A stretch of 64,000 nucleotides of DNA, taken from Pontibacter beigongshangensis. GTDB taxonomy: Bacteria > Bacteroidota > Bacteroidia > Cytophagales > Hymenobacteraceae. The notes under the pieces are model-generated. The model worked only from the letters and a program-made list of their open reading frames with translations, was not told the DNA's origin and ran no database searches. Of this stretch, positions 63,356 through 64,000 are shown piece after piece (position 1 is the stretch's first letter; each line of letters starts with the position of its first letter). The position numbers and the translations under genes are program-made. The DNA lies in NCBI RefSeq assembly GCF_014332515.1, contig NZ_VFSD01000004.1:1-64000 (forward strand), in the 5' to 3' direction.

Positions 63356-64000
63356 ATGCTTACCGTAAATTTAAAAACAGGCTTTGGAAAATGGCAGAAT
63401 CTACGGCTTGTTGCTGTTTGCATGACAGCAATAAGTTTGTTTGGTTGCGAGAGTACCGGCGCCAGGCAGAATACGCTGGTGAGAAAAATAGAGCTTATGG
63501 CCGACTTGCCTGCCGAAAAACCAAGAGCAGGCGCCAGAAACCTGCTGGAGGCCCTGGAGCACCCGTCCGGCTGGGTAGACTCCGTTTACAATACCCTTTC
63601 GCTGGAGGAGCGGATAGCCCAGCTTATAATAATAGAGGCCTTCTCTAACCAGGGGCCAAAATACGAGGCGGAAGTACTGCAAGTTATTGAGCAACATAAA
63701 ATCGGAGGACTCATTTTCTTTCAGGGCGGGCCTATCCGTCAGGCCAGGCTCACCAACCGGTACCAGGCAGCCTCTAAAGTGCCGCTCCTGATCTCTATGG
63801 ATGCTGAAACAGGCATAGGCATGCGCCTGGACAGCACCGTGCAGTACCCCTTCCAGATGATGCTGGGCGCTGTGGAAGACAACGGCCTGATATACCGCAT
63901 GGGTGCCGAAATAGCCGTAGAGTTTAAGCGCCTGGGCATGCACGTAAACTTTGCCCCCGTAGCCGACATAAACAATAACCCCGATAACCCCATCATCAGT
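63356..64000 (+). CDS. Glycoside hydrolase family 3 lipoprotein, N-terminal part (cut by window end)
   Basis: 215 codons from ATG 63356 with no stop before the window end. Signal peptide with a lipobox-like LFGC (Cys31). From about residue 75 the GH3 N-terminal barrel begins: LSLEERIAQLIIIEAFSNQG, HKIGGLIFFQGGP, QARLTNRYQAASKVPLLISMDAE, GMRLDSTVQYPFQMMLGAV, and RLGMHVNFAPVADINNNPDN. In Bacteroidota this type is usually about 1000 aa with a C-terminal serine-hydrolase (beta-lactamase-like) domain, acting on beta-N-acetylglucosaminides or glucosides; that part is outside the window. Confidence 0.85.
   Translation, partial: MLTVNLKTGFGKWQNLRLVAVCMTAISLFGCESTGARQNTLVRKIELMADLPAEKPRAGARNLLEALEHPSGWVDSVYNTLSLEERIAQLIIIEAFSNQGPKYEAEVLQVIEQHKIGGLIFFQGGPIRQARLTNRYQAASKVPLLISMDAETGIGMRLDSTVQYPFQMMLGAVEDNGLIYRMGAEIAVEFKRLGMHVNFAPVADINNNPDNPIIS

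Overview
The window looks like chromosomal DNA of a Bacteroidota member, most likely Cytophagales (Hymenobacteraceae, Pontibacter-like). This is inferred from the protein families (DUF2911, DUF3127, DUF2723, PorT-type barrel, M2 peptidase lipoprotein, GH3 of the Bacteroidota type), the gene order trpEGDCFBA, and several promoters of the Bacteroidota form TTG/TTTG-N19/20-TAnnTTTG. No rRNA, tRNA, CRISPR array, transposase or phage gene was found.

Layout. 1-4880 (minus): a periplasmic molybdenum hydroxylase (large subunit cut by the window edge, plus 2Fe-2S subunit) with MocA-like and XdhC-like cofactor maturation genes. 5.3-12.6 kb: a membrane protein, an ArsR regulator with a luciferase-like monooxygenase, an MscS channel, release factor 3 and a GT61 glycosyltransferase. 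12.9-20.7 kb: YciF-like protein, cyanophycinase converging on an isoaspartyl peptidase (cyanophycin breakdown), a DUF3127 protein with an SSB-like tail, an AlbA_2 protein, and hypothetical genes. 21.0-23.2 kb: a TetR regulator diverging from a haloalkane-dehalogenase-like hydrolase, with five matching palindromic operators between them. 23.2-27.2 kb: a more AT-rich glycan cluster (GT2, UGM-like flavoprotein, DUF2723 membrane protein).

27.4-49.2 kb is an amino-acid biosynthesis block on the minus strand. The his genes are split: hisGDCB (44.6-49.0 kb) and hisHAF-IE (27.4-31.5 kb), with trpEGDCFBA-aroF, an M20 peptidase and mgtE between them. An AT-rich islet (intact higA, broken higB, a lipoprotein) separates hisF from hisIE. 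Upstream of trpE lies a leader ORF with three consecutive Trp codons and a terminator. Upstream of hisH lies a leader ORF with four consecutive His codons and a terminator. Upstream of hisG lies a leader ORF with five His in six codons. These look like ribosome-mediated attenuators.

49.6-64 kb: DUF2911 protein, M2 metallopeptidase, cysM, lipoprotein, PorT-like barrel, nucleoid-associated protein, Spy-like protein, sterol-desaturase-family enzyme, 3D-domain protein, TVP38 and rhomboid membrane proteins, and the start of a GH3 lipoprotein.

Across the window I count 21 copies of one roughly 40-50 bp intergenic element. It has an AT-rich part (AATTATTCTAATGAAAA type), a palindrome (CCTCCGGAGG type), and usually a GCTGCTG run. 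It is absent from coding sequence and from operon interiors, and usually sits just 3' of a gene. This element and the attenuators are the most interesting content.
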